NCBI GenBank assembly: GCA_002451795.1
Contig: DKDJ01000012.1
Span: forward strand, 74,792-138,791
Reading direction: 5' to 3'
DNA: 64,000 nt
Source of the DNA: Bacteroidales bacterium UBA6851
GTDB lineage: Bacteria > Bacteroidota > Bacteroidia > Bacteroidales > UBA932
Under the pieces are notes generated by a model that worked only from the letters and a program-made list of their open reading frames with translations, searched no databases and was not told the origin of the DNA. Positions 7,426 through 15,638 of this stretch are shown piece by piece; position 1 is the first letter of the stretch, and the number at the start of each line of letters is the position of its first letter. The position numbers and the translations under genes are program-made.

Positions 7426-8832
7426 CTATGCCGTCTTCTTTTTGCTTGAGAACAATGAAATGAGTACTGTTCCCAGGATGCCGGAGCATATTGATCCGAG
7501 AAGTACAGCAATTTTACCTGCATCCCTTAGGTGCATCATAACTCCTGCTGGCGCATCGGCAAATGAAAGTGTATCCACAAATATGGACATAGTAAAACCG
7601 ATTCCTCCGAGACAAGCCACTGCGAAAAATAATGCCCAATTGGCCTTATCCGGCATGGCTCCAATCTTGAGTTTTATGGCTATCCAGCTGAACAGTGTGA
7701 TGCCGATAGGTTTGCCGAGCAGCAATCCGAGGAAAATGCCCATTGATACGCTGCCCAGTTCTGGACTATAGTTGAAGACATTGAAATATGACGCATCGCT
7801 GATCTCAACACCGGCATTGGCAAGTGCGAAAATAGGCATGATAAGGAAGTTAACCCATGGTGACAAGGCGTGCTCTACTCTATAACTCATATCCATGGTG
7901 CCGTGGGCGACCTTCTCAAGTCTCCGAAGGCAGTGCTTCTGAGGACCATTTGGGAAAGATTCCCCGTCTATCCCGTCATATTTGTCAAGCATGGCGATAT
8001 AGCGGTTGCGCTTACGAATGTATTGTGCTTTATTGTACCTTGGAGAAGAAGGGATGAGGAAGGCCATTACCACCCCTGACATGGTGGCGTGTATTCCGCT
8101 ATAGTAGAATAGGGCCCATACGAGAAATGCGCATATAATGTACGGGAACATTTTCTTCTCCCCGATTCTTCTTAAGAGTATCGTGACGATGATTACAAGA
8201 AGAGCAATTCCGAGAAGCTCAAGGTTGATAGTTCCTCCATAGAACAGGGCGACCACCAGTATGGCAATGAGGTCGTCAGCAATGGCAAGGGCGGTAAGGA
8301 ATACTTTCAGTGATACGGGTACCTTGTCTCCAAGCATGGAGAGTATGCAGACTGCGAATGCAATATCAGTTGCAGTAGGGATTCCCCATCCTGAAGCTGC
8401 AAGTGTGCCATGATTGACTATTGTGTAGATTACTGCAGGGGCGATGACGCCTCCAAAGGCTGCTATCACAGGCAGCATGGCTTTTTTGACAGATGATAAC
8501 TCCCCATGGGATACTTCGCGCTTGATTTCGAGTCCTACCGTAAAGAAGAATATCACCATTAGGATGTCGTTGATAAACTTCTCGATGGTCATGTCTCGAG
8601 GGAACATGACATCTACGGTTCCGTTACTGCTGAAAAGATGCACTCTGATATTGGTCTCAAGGATGCTGTGATAGAGTTCCTTGGTCATAGGCAGATTGGC
8701 GAGCAACATAGCCAATGCTACGCATAAGAGCAGAAGTACGCCTTGAAACCATGGTTTCTTGGAGAGCCGGTCGCTCTTATGGTTGAAATTGAGAATACCC
8801 TTGTTCCAGGTGTATATCGGAATGAGTTTCAT
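7426..8832 (-). CDS. nhaA: Na+/H+ antiporter NhaA
   Basis: 468 residues with about 12 membrane helices. Family landmarks are the N-terminal FFFTVGLEIKREVSHGEL, GWGIPTATDIAFAV, and the neighbouring aspartates in LTALAIADDLIAILVVALFY that bind Na+ and protons. It exports sodium in exchange for protons and handles pH and salt stress. The start at 8832 gives a 30-residue cytoplasmic N-terminus. It lies 11 bases after the FAH-like gene and is probably the last gene of the dnaN operon; a clear terminator follows. Confidence 0.96.
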   Translation of the reverse strand: MKLIPIYTWNKGILNFNHKSDRLSKKPWFQGVLLLLCVALAMLLANLPMTKELYHSILETNIRVHLFSSNGTVDVMFPRDMTIEKFINDILMVIFFFTVGLEIKREVSHGELSSVKKAMLPVIAAFGGVIAPAVIYTIVNHGTLAASGWGIPTATDIAFAVCILSMLGDKVPVSLKVFLTALAIADDLIAILVVALFYGGTINLELLGIALLVIIVTILLRRIGEKKMFPYIICAFLVWALFYYSGIHATMSGVVMAFLIPSSPRYNKAQYIRKRNRYIAMLDKYDGIDGESFPNGPQKHCLRRLEKVAHGTMDMSYRVEHALSPWVNFLIMPIFALANAGVEISDASYFNVFNYSPELGSVSMGIFLGLLLGKPIGITLFSWIAIKLKIGAMPDKANWALFFAVACLGGIGFTMSIFVDTLSFADAPAGVMMHLRDAGKIAVLLGSICSGILGTVLISLFSSKKKTA

Positions 8833-8843
8833 GAATGTATGAG

Positions 8844-9410
8844 TTAAAAAATTGTTTCGAAATCAAGAACTGTCTCGTCATGGAAAGTTCCAGTGATATG
8901 AAATGATCCGTTTTCCCTTCTGGCGAGCATCTTCCTTGGCGCAATCTCTACGGTAATTATATCTCCTGTCCTAAGGTAACAGTATCTTGATACTGCCCCG
9001 ATGGCGTTTTCTATCATTTCACATGAGCCGCTGTCATATCTGAAGAGAGGACTTCCGTCCTTTTGCACATCAAATACGCTTTCCTCATCCTTAAGGCTTG
9101 AGGGCTGGAAAGTGGGAAATCTAAGGAACGATGTGTGGTCCAGGCAGCATGCGCTTGCGAAACCTTCTGTGCTTCCATCAATTAGATCCTCAGGATACAA
9201 AAGTGCCCCATATCCTACACTGTCATAGTATCTCGATGCAAATTTGGGCAGTATACTACGTCCAGGTTTGGAGATTCTTGCAAAAAGCACCGGAGCCCAA
9301 CTCAATGCGTCGATGAACTCCGGAACGTAAAAATCTTCATTGTCTCTCTCCCAAGTGGTGTCCGGGCGGACAAAAACTTTGGAATTGAAACCTAGTACAA
9401 CTATATTCAT
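8844..9410 (-). CDS. Degenerate fumarylacetoacetate hydrolase (FAH)-like protein
   Basis: 188 residues. The order of motifs follows small bacterial FAH-family hydrolases: VVLGFNSK at the start, then KFASRYYDSVGYGALLYPED, and the C-terminal MIENAIGAVSRY..LRTGDIITV region. However the metal-binding acidic residues expected before and within this core (the ExE pair and the Asp following the YYD segment) are replaced by neutral residues such as SWAPVL and ALLYPE. It is therefore probably a non-catalytic or altered-function homologue. It overlaps the exonuclease stop by four bases (ATGA), which points to coupled translation. Confidence 0.7.
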   Translation of the reverse strand: MNIVVLGFNSKVFVRPDTTWERDNEDFYVPEFIDALSWAPVLFARISKPGRSILPKFASRYYDSVGYGALLYPEDLIDGSTEGFASACCLDHTSFLRFPTFQPSSLKDEESVFDVQKDGSPLFRYDSGSCEMIENAIGAVSRYCYLRTGDIITVEIAPRKMLARRENGSFHITGTFHDETVLDFETIF

Positions 9411-10264
9411 TTGCGGGTTTCCGGCTTGAGTGGTCGTACGTTGAATTTATCGCAGAGTTTCTCGCGTGCGTATTCTTCTTCGAGCCGTGCGAACTGGGCC
9501 TTGGTCTCAAGTGAGAAGTTGCCCTGCTGTATCCATTTGAAGTAACTCTGTTCGCTATTGTACACATCACGAGCGCTTTTGCCCTTGTGCTTGCCGAAAT
9601 TAATTACCGGCTCATTCTTGTCATTGTAGATAAGAGTTCCCGCGAAATCCACATATCTCTTCGGTGCGTAGGCTGCCAGAGACTTGACATTGTTCTTGAG
9701 TGTGTCGCTATATCGGTCAAGCTGGGCTTTAAGAACTTCGTATGTTGCAACGGTATCGGCTTCAGCCGTATGCGCATTGTCAAAATCCGCACCTCCGCAG
9801 TAAAACCTGTATGCGGCCTTAAGGTTGCGCGGCTCCATCGTGTGGAATATATTCTGGACGTCTACCATGAGCGGCTCATGCAGGTCGACATGAAGATCCA
9901 GTCCTGCAAGTTTGGCTCTTTCGAATTCTTCAGCAAGCATGGGAAGGTCGAATTTGGACGAGTTGAATCCAGCCAGGTCGCTATCTTTGAGCCACTGTGC
10001 TATCTCAGGAGCACATTCGTAGAATGTAGGGCAATTTACAAGCATGTCATCGGTAACTCCGTTGACTTTGCTTGCTTCTGGATTCATGGGTCTCTGGCAG
10101 CCTTTTTCGTAATCCCAAGGCTTGATCTTCCAAGTCTTGATACGAGTTTCCCCTCCGGGGAACACTTTTACGAAACTCAACTCCACTATGGAGTCTGCCG
10201 GTATATTCAACCCCGTACTCTCAATGTCGAAGAAGAGCAGAGGTCTATCAAGATTCAATTCCAT
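9407..10264 (-). CDS. DEDD 3'-5' exonuclease with C-terminal DUF3820 domain
   Basis: 285 residues. The N-terminal exonuclease domain shows FFDIESTGLN (Exo I, Asp and Glu), a central FNSSKFDLPML (Exo II) and HTAEADTVATYEVL (Exo III His and Asp), as in DnaQ/polymerase III epsilon. Residues about 220-265 contain INFGKHKGKSARDVYN and YFKWIQQGNF, typical of the DUF3820 domain. It may proofread or process DNA ends. It lies 37 bases after dnaN on the same strand, which fits a role at the replication clamp, though that is inference. Confidence 0.9.
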   Translation of the reverse strand: MELNLDRPLLFFDIESTGLNIPADSIVELSFVKVFPGGETRIKTWKIKPWDYEKGCQRPMNPEASKVNGVTDDMLVNCPTFYECAPEIAQWLKDSDLAGFNSSKFDLPMLAEEFERAKLAGLDLHVDLHEPLMVDVQNIFHTMEPRNLKAAYRFYCGGADFDNAHTAEADTVATYEVLKAQLDRYSDTLKNNVKSLAAYAPKRYVDFAGTLIYNDKNEPVINFGKHKGKSARDVYNSEQSYFKWIQQGNFSLETKAQFARLEEEYAREKLCDKFNVRPLKPETRK

Positions 10265-10301
10265 TTCTGGTGACTTTTAGCAGGCTTTTTCTGGTGCCTG
10301 A

Positions 10302-11432
10302 TTATACCATAATAGGCATGATGATACCGCATATCTTGCTGCTGCTTTCCTCCTCTTCTGAAGGGATGATGAGAGCAGCTCTACGTGAGTCGGCGAACTT
10401 CATTACGAGTGAAGTGCAGTCCATATTGTTGAGAATGTCTATGAGGAAAGAAGACTTGAATCCTATACTCAGGTTCTCGCCTTTGTAGTCACAGAGAATC
10501 TTCTCGTATGCAGCCAGTGCGAACCCAAGATCCTGCGCTGTAATCTCCAGCTGTCCTTCCGCGAGATCGAACTTGATGTGATTGGATGCTTTGTTGGCGC
10601 ACACTGAAACGCGGCGGACGGTATCAAGGAGCTGAGCCCTATCGATACGAAGGATGTTGGCATTGTTCTGCGGAATGACCCTGCGGTAGTCCGGGAACTT
10701 TCCTACTATAAGCCTGCATACCATCATGGTGTTTCCGAAACGGAATACGACGTTGCTTGAGTCGAAACTAACAGATACGTCACCTTCTTCCTTGTCAAGA
10801 GTACTTCTAAGTACCGCTGCCGGCTTTTTGTGAAGGATAAATGATGCTTTCTCGCCTATTTTGGTATCCTTAGTGGTGTAGCAGATGAGCTTATGGGAGT
10901 CGGAGGCTACGAGAGTAGTGGAATCCACGTCCATGTCAAAGAATATTCCATTCATGGCCGGTCTCATCTCGTCGTCCGCTGTCGCATATATTGTGCTGCT
11001 TATGCCCTCGCATAGAGTATGTGCCGGGAATGTGACAGTGATGGCATCGTCAGTTGTACCTTTGATTTCCGGATAGTCCGCTGCTGCGAAGTATGGAAGA
11101 GAGGAATTTCCACTGTTCCAGATGCATTCAAATGAACCTTCGCCAGCATTTTCGCCTGATGTCTTAATGGTGATAGGCTGATCTGGGAGGTTTTTCAGAA
11201 GATCAATCATCTGTCTAGCTGGTACAGCGATGCTCCCGTCGGATACTGAACTTGTGACCTCTATGCTTGTGCGGAGTGTAAGTTCCTGATCCGAAGCCGT
11301 GATCTCGAGGGTGTTGTCCTTTAAGACGAAGAGAAAGTTCTCCAAAATGGGAAGTGCTGTCTTGGCCGGTATCGCTTTGGATACATCTATGATGCCTTTA
11401 AGCAGGCCGGCGCTTGAAATGCTGAATTCCAT
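10302..11432 (-). CDS. dnaN: DNA polymerase III beta subunit (sliding clamp)
   Basis: 376 residues, standard length for the beta clamp with its three clamp folds. Recognisable segments are AIPAKTALPILENFLF near the N-terminus, PARQMIDLLKNLPDQPI and the C-terminal IIPSEEEESSSKICGIIMPIMV ending in the hydrophobic tail. It encircles DNA and tethers polymerase III. First gene of a probable operon with the exonuclease, FAH-like and nhaA genes. Confidence 0.97.
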   Translation of the reverse strand: MEFSISSAGLLKGIIDVSKAIPAKTALPILENFLFVLKDNTLEITASDQELTLRTSIEVTSSVSDGSIAVPARQMIDLLKNLPDQPITIKTSGENAGEGSFECIWNSGNSSLPYFAAADYPEIKGTTDDAITVTFPAHTLCEGISSTIYATADDEMRPAMNGIFFDMDVDSTTLVASDSHKLICYTTKDTKIGEKASFILHKKPAAVLRSTLDKEEGDVSVSFDSSNVVFRFGNTMMVCRLIVGKFPDYRRVIPQNNANILRIDRAQLLDTVRRVSVCANKASNHIKFDLAEGQLEITAQDLGFALAAYEKILCDYKGENLSIGFKSSFLIDILNNMDCTSLVMKFADSRRAALIIPSEEEESSSKICGIIMPIMV

Positions 11433-11459
11433 ATCTCGTGTTATAAATGTTCAATAGCA

Positions 11460-11467
11460 CAAATTTA
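11460..11467 (-). promoter_or_regulatory. Promoter -7 element of dnaN
   Basis: TAAATTTG on the minus strand, 27 bases before the dnaN ATG, matches TAnnTTTG. The -33 box is weak. The rest of the 120-base intergenic region is AT-rich and must also hold the promoter of the divergent htrA gene, which I could not place. Confidence 0.5.
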
Positions 11468-11552
11468 GTAAATATCTCCGTAAAACTGGCATATTATTTG
11501 ACAATTTTATGGAGTTGAATGTTTAACTGATTATTCTAAAAAAGTTAATGAT

Positions 11553-12965
11553 ATGAATAAAAACATCATTACAGTGGCGGCTTCAGTGCTGCTCAGCGGC
11601 TTGGCTGCTTTCGGAATCGTAAAGGCTGCAACTCCTAGTGAAGGCGTTCAGGGAAATGCAGTTCAGGAAGGACAGACTTCAAGGACTGTCAATTTGTCAT
11701 TGTCGGACTACCCGGACTTTACATTTGCTGCAGAGAATGCTGTTGATGCCGTGGTATATGTTAAAGTCACGGTCAAAAGTCAGCAGCAACAATATATTGA
11801 TCCGTTCTTCCGGTTCTTCTTCGGAGATGAAAACATGCAGTCTCAGGAGCGTGTGCGCCAGGGAAGCGGCTCTGGTGTGATCATCCGTCAGGACGGATAT
11901 ATTGTCACCAATAATCATGTAGTATCTAATGCTACTTCAGTGCAAGTTACTCTGAATAACAATAAGACTTATGATGCAAAGGTGATAGGGACCGACTCTG
12001 CTACGGATGTTGCATTGATAAAGATAGAGGAGACTGGACTCCCTGTGCTACAGTTTGCAGACTCTGACAAACTCCGTCTTGGAGAGTGGGTTCTTGCTAT
12101 AGGTAGTCCTCTTGGCGAGGAGCTTCGCTCAACCATCACTGCTGGAATAGTCAGTGCCAAGGGGCGCTCTATGACTAATACGGGAGAGTTTAAGATTGAG
12201 TCATTTATCCAGACCGATGCGGCTGTTAATCCTGGCAATTCTGGTGGCGCGCTTGTCAATAAGGCCGGTGAACTTGTCGGTATCAATACTGCTATCGTAT
12301 CCACTACTGGTTCATATACGGGCTATTCCTTCGCCGTTCCTTCCAATATCGTGCACAAGGTGGTTGCGGATCTAATAGATTTCGGCTCTGTAAAAAGGGC
12401 GAAACTCGGAGTTTCAATGTCTGCTGTAGATGAAAAAACTGCCAAGGAAATGAAACTTTCTTCTCTTGACGGCGTATATATACACGAAGTTGTCAAGGGA
12501 GGAGCGGCGGATAAGGCTGGAGTCAAGAGCAAGGATGTCCTTGTAGCTATAGATTCTAGCGTAATCAAATCTCCGTCAGCTCTCCAGGAAAAAGTTAATA
12601 GTTTTCATCCTGGAGATAAGGCTGTGCTTAAGGTGATACGTGATGGTAAGACTCTCGAACTTCCTGTAGTGTTCCTTGAGGAGAATACAGCTAATGGAAC
12701 TGTAGCTGAAGATGGTACCGTGATGTTCTATGGTGCGAGCCTGAAGGCTGCATCCAAGGGCGTGGAGATAGTTTCAGTGGGCAATGGAAAGATAGCTAAG
12801 CAGGGGGTTGAGGACGGCTTCGTCATCCTGTATGTGAATGATCAGAAGGTCAGCAAACCGCAGGATGTGATAGACATAGCCAAGAAGAGCAAGAGATCCG
12901 TCTTCATTGAAGGCCTTACGGCTTCTGGTAGACCTGGATACTTTGGCTTCGGAAAGGACGAATAA
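11553..12965 (+). CDS. htrA: HtrA/DegP-type periplasmic serine protease
   Basis: 470 residues with an N-terminal signal or anchor segment (ITVAASVLLSGLAAFGIV). The trypsin-like domain has the catalytic triad in VTNNHVVSNA (His), TDVALIKIE (Asp) and NPGNSGGALV (Ser). Two PDZ domains follow, the first clear (about residues 280-370), the second divergent. It degrades or refolds damaged envelope proteins. ATG at 11553; it is followed by a strong hairpin, so it is probably transcribed alone. Confidence 0.95.
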   Translation: MNKNIITVAASVLLSGLAAFGIVKAATPSEGVQGNAVQEGQTSRTVNLSLSDYPDFTFAAENAVDAVVYVKVTVKSQQQQYIDPFFRFFFGDENMQSQERVRQGSGSGVIIRQDGYIVTNNHVVSNATSVQVTLNNNKTYDAKVIGTDSATDVALIKIEETGLPVLQFADSDKLRLGEWVLAIGSPLGEELRSTITAGIVSAKGRSMTNTGEFKIESFIQTDAAVNPGNSGGALVNKAGELVGINTAIVSTTGSYTGYSFAVPSNIVHKVVADLIDFGSVKRAKLGVSMSAVDEKTAKEMKLSSLDGVYIHEVVKGGAADKAGVKSKDVLVAIDSSVIKSPSALQEKVNSFHPGDKAVLKVIRDGKTLELPVVFLEENTANGTVAEDGTVMFYGASLKAASKGVEIVSVGNGKIAKQGVEDGFVILYVNDQKVSKPQDVIDIAKKSKRSVFIEGLTASGRPGYFGFGKDE

Positions 12966-12990
12966 GGCATTCGGACTGAGATTTATAATG

Positions 12991-13023
12991 AGTCGCGGTC
13001 GGGTTGTCCCGGCCGCGACTTTA
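12991..13023 (+). terminator. Terminator after htrA
   Basis: A 13-bp GC-rich stem, AGTCGCGGTCGGG pairing with CCCGGCCGCGACT through one G-T pair, closes a TTGT loop and is followed by a short T-rich tail. It separates htrA from rpoD. Confidence 0.75.
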
Positions 13024-13047
13024 GTATAGAATAAGACAAAAACATAT

Positions 13048-13908
13048 ATGAGACAGTTAAAAATTACAAAGTCAATCACCAACCGTGAGAGCGCTTCCCT
13101 GGACAAGTATCTTCAGGAGATAGGCCGTGAAGAGTTGGTATCACCGGAGGAAGAGGTGGAACTTGCCCAGCGCATTAGGAAGGGGGATCAAGAAGCTTTG
13201 GAAAAGCTGACAAGAGCCAATCTGCGGTTCGTGGTTTCAGTGGCAAAGCAATATCAGAATCAGGGTCTTAGCCTTCCGGATCTAATTAACGAGGGTAATC
13301 TCGGACTGATAAAGGCTGCGGAGAAATTTGATGAAACTCGAGGTTTCAAATTTATATCGTATGCAGTGTGGTGGATTCGACAGTCCATTCTTCAGGCACT
13401 TGCAGAGCAGAGCCGTATTGTCAGACTGCCACTCAATCAGGTTGGCTCTCTGAACAAGATCAACAAGGCCCTCGGAAAGTTCGAACAGGAGAATGAGCGT
13501 CAGCCGTCTACGGAAGAACTGGCGGAGATGATTGATATCCCGAAGGACAAGATAGCCGATACGCTAAGAGTATCCGGAAGGCATGTCAGCGTAGATGCTC
13601 CTTTTGTGGAGGGCGAGGACAATAGCCTTCTTGATGTGCTTCCTAATGATGACTCTCCAAGCGCCGATAGAGGGCTTACCAACGAGTCCCTTGGTACCGA
13701 GATTGAGCGTGCTCTCCAGATTCTGACCGTGAGGGAGCGTGAGATCATAAAGTCTTTCTTCGGAATCGGATGTCAGGAGATGACTCTTGAGGAAATAGGT
13801 GAAAGACTTGACCTGACCCGTGAGAGGGTAAGACAGATCAAGGAAAAGGCCATACGTAAATTAAAGAAACCTTCTGCAAGCAAACTGCTGAAATCATATC
13901 TTGGATAA
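13048..13908 (+). CDS. rpoD: Primary sigma factor RpoD/SigA
   Basis: 286 residues, the short form typical of Bacteroidota, without the long region 1.1. Region 1.2 is SLDKYLQEIGREELVSPEEE, region 2 has DLINEGNLGLIKAAEKFD and FISYAVWWIRQSI, region 3 PSTEELAEMIDI, and region 4 the DLTRERVRQIKEKAIRKL helix-turn-helix that reads the -33 box. It directs RNA polymerase to the TAnnTTTG promoters seen across this window. Its stop codon overlaps the argS start by one base (TAATG). Confidence 0.97.
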   Translation: MRQLKITKSITNRESASLDKYLQEIGREELVSPEEEVELAQRIRKGDQEALEKLTRANLRFVVSVAKQYQNQGLSLPDLINEGNLGLIKAAEKFDETRGFKFISYAVWWIRQSILQALAEQSRIVRLPLNQVGSLNKINKALGKFEQENERQPSTEELAEMIDIPKDKIADTLRVSGRHVSVDAPFVEGEDNSLLDVLPNDDSPSADRGLTNESLGTEIERALQILTVREREIIKSFFGIGCQEMTLEEIGERLDLTRERVRQIKEKAIRKLKKPSASKLLKSYLG

Positions 13909-15638
13909 TGACAGCCGAACAGTTCATCGCTCTTAAAGCCTCAGAGGCTATCAGGGCATTATACTCCGCTGAAGTAGATACGGATACTCTTCAGGTGCAG
14001 CCGACGCGCAAGGAGTTTGAAGGGGATTATACTCTTGTTGTATTCCCGCTTCTGAAGATTACCCATCAGTCGCCTGATGCAAGCGGCAATGCCATAGGGG
14101 AGTGGCTCATGGCCAACTGCTCCGAGATTAGCGCTTTCAATTCCGTGAAGGGCTTCCTTAATCTGAGCCTCTCGCAGGTGTATTGGAAAGAGGCTTTGAA
14201 TGCTGTTGCTTCCGATGCTGACTTCGGGCAGTTGCCTTCTACCGGTCGCAGGATTATGGTCGAGTTTTCGTCTCCTAACACCAACAAACCGCTTCATCTT
14301 GGACATGTAAGGAACAATCTTCTCGGCTCATCTGTTTCAAGTCTGCTCAAGGTTGCGGGAAATGAGGTTATCAAGACTACACTTGTCAACGACCGCGGTG
14401 TCCATATCTGCAAATCCATGTATGCATGGGAGAAACGTTTCAACGGGGCTACTCCGGAGAGCACTGGCAAGAAGGGAGACCATCTTGTGGGTGATTGCTA
14501 TGTGGAATTCGCCAAGATGGAGAAAGAAAACCCTGCCGTAATGGATGACGTGCATGATATGCTTGTAAAATGGGAGGAGGGAGACCCTCAGGTTAGAAAG
14601 CTCTGGGAGATGATGAATTCGTGGGTGTTTGCTGGATTTGAGCAGACATACAAGGCTCTCGGAATTACTTTTGACAAGACCTATTATGAGCATGATACAT
14701 ACCTTCTTGGAAAGGAACTTGTCCAGAAAGGTCTTGATATGGGGGTGTTTGTAAAGGATCCGGATGGCTCCGTGTGGTGCGATCTTACGGCAGACGGTCT
14801 TGACCGTAAACTGCTTCTCCGCTCAGATGGAACGTCGGTGTATATCACTCAGGATCTCGGTACCGCTGAACGCCGTTTCTCGGAATATAAATTGGACTCC
14901 CATATCTATGTGGTAGGGGACGAACAGAATTATCATTTCCAGGTTCTTAAGCTCATCCTTAAGAAGCTTGGTTTTGATTGGGCGGACCAGATATTCCATC
15001 TGTCCTATGGAATGGTTGAACTCCCAGAGGGTAAGATGAAATCCAGAGAAGGGACGGTGGTGGATGCTGATGACCTAATTGCTAAGATGTATGACGAGGC
15101 CAAGGCTACCTCAGAGGAAAGCGGCAAACTTGCCGAACTTTCAGAGGAAGAGAAGGACAGACTCTATACAATGATTGGACTTGGGGCGCTCAAGTATTTT
15201 ATTCTCAAGGTGGATCCGAAGAAGAAGATGCTTTTCAACCCTAAGGAATCTATTGATTTCAACGGCAATACGGGGCCTTTTATACAGTATACCCACGCCA
15301 GAATTTGCTCCATTCTCCGCAAGGCTGGGGAGCAGGGATTCAGTACTTCGATGCCAGACAGTGCAGAACTGAGTGGAAAAGAGATCAGGCTGGTGAAACT
15401 CCTTTCTTCTTATCCGCAGAAAGTCTCAGAGGCTGCGGCAGCGTTCTCCCCGGCACTCATAGCCAATTACTGCTATGAACTTGCTAAGGAGTTTAATCAG
15501 TATTATCATGACACAGGTATCCTCAAAGAGTCTGATGCCAATCTTCGTTCGATGAGACTTGCTCTTATCTCGGCCTTGGCTTCAGTTCTCCGCAAAGGAA
15601 TGAATATTCTTGGAATTGAACTGCCTGAGCGAATGTAA
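13908..15638 (+). CDS. argS: Arginyl-tRNA synthetase
   Basis: 576 residues. Class I motifs are present: NKPLHLGHVRNN (HIGH) near residue 125 and GKMKSREGTVV (KMSKS-like) near residue 373. The C-terminal anticodon-binding DALR domain ends the protein. Charges tRNA-Arg with arginine in the cytoplasm. Translation is probably coupled to rpoD through the one-base overlap, and its last 10 codons overlap the next gene. Confidence 0.97.
   Translation: MTAEQFIALKASEAIRALYSAEVDTDTLQVQPTRKEFEGDYTLVVFPLLKITHQSPDASGNAIGEWLMANCSEISAFNSVKGFLNLSLSQVYWKEALNAVASDADFGQLPSTGRRIMVEFSSPNTNKPLHLGHVRNNLLGSSVSSLLKVAGNEVIKTTLVNDRGVHICKSMYAWEKRFNGATPESTGKKGDHLVGDCYVEFAKMEKENPAVMDDVHDMLVKWEEGDPQVRKLWEMMNSWVFAGFEQTYKALGITFDKTYYEHDTYLLGKELVQKGLDMGVFVKDPDGSVWCDLTADGLDRKLLLRSDGTSVYITQDLGTAERRFSEYKLDSHIYVVGDEQNYHFQVLKLILKKLGFDWADQIFHLSYGMVELPEGKMKSREGTVVDADDLIAKMYDEAKATSEESGKLAELSEEEKDRLYTMIGLGALKYFILKVDPKKKMLFNPKESIDFNGNTGPFIQYTHARICSILRKAGEQGFSTSMPDSAELSGKEIRLVKLLSSYPQKVSEAAAAFSPALIANYCYELAKEFNQYYHDTGILKESDANLRSMRLALISALASVLRKGMNILGIELPERM

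Noticed and set aside
7194..7523. Open frame containing the tRNA-Thr gene
   Set aside because: Its peptide is just a translation of the tRNA and flanking terminators.
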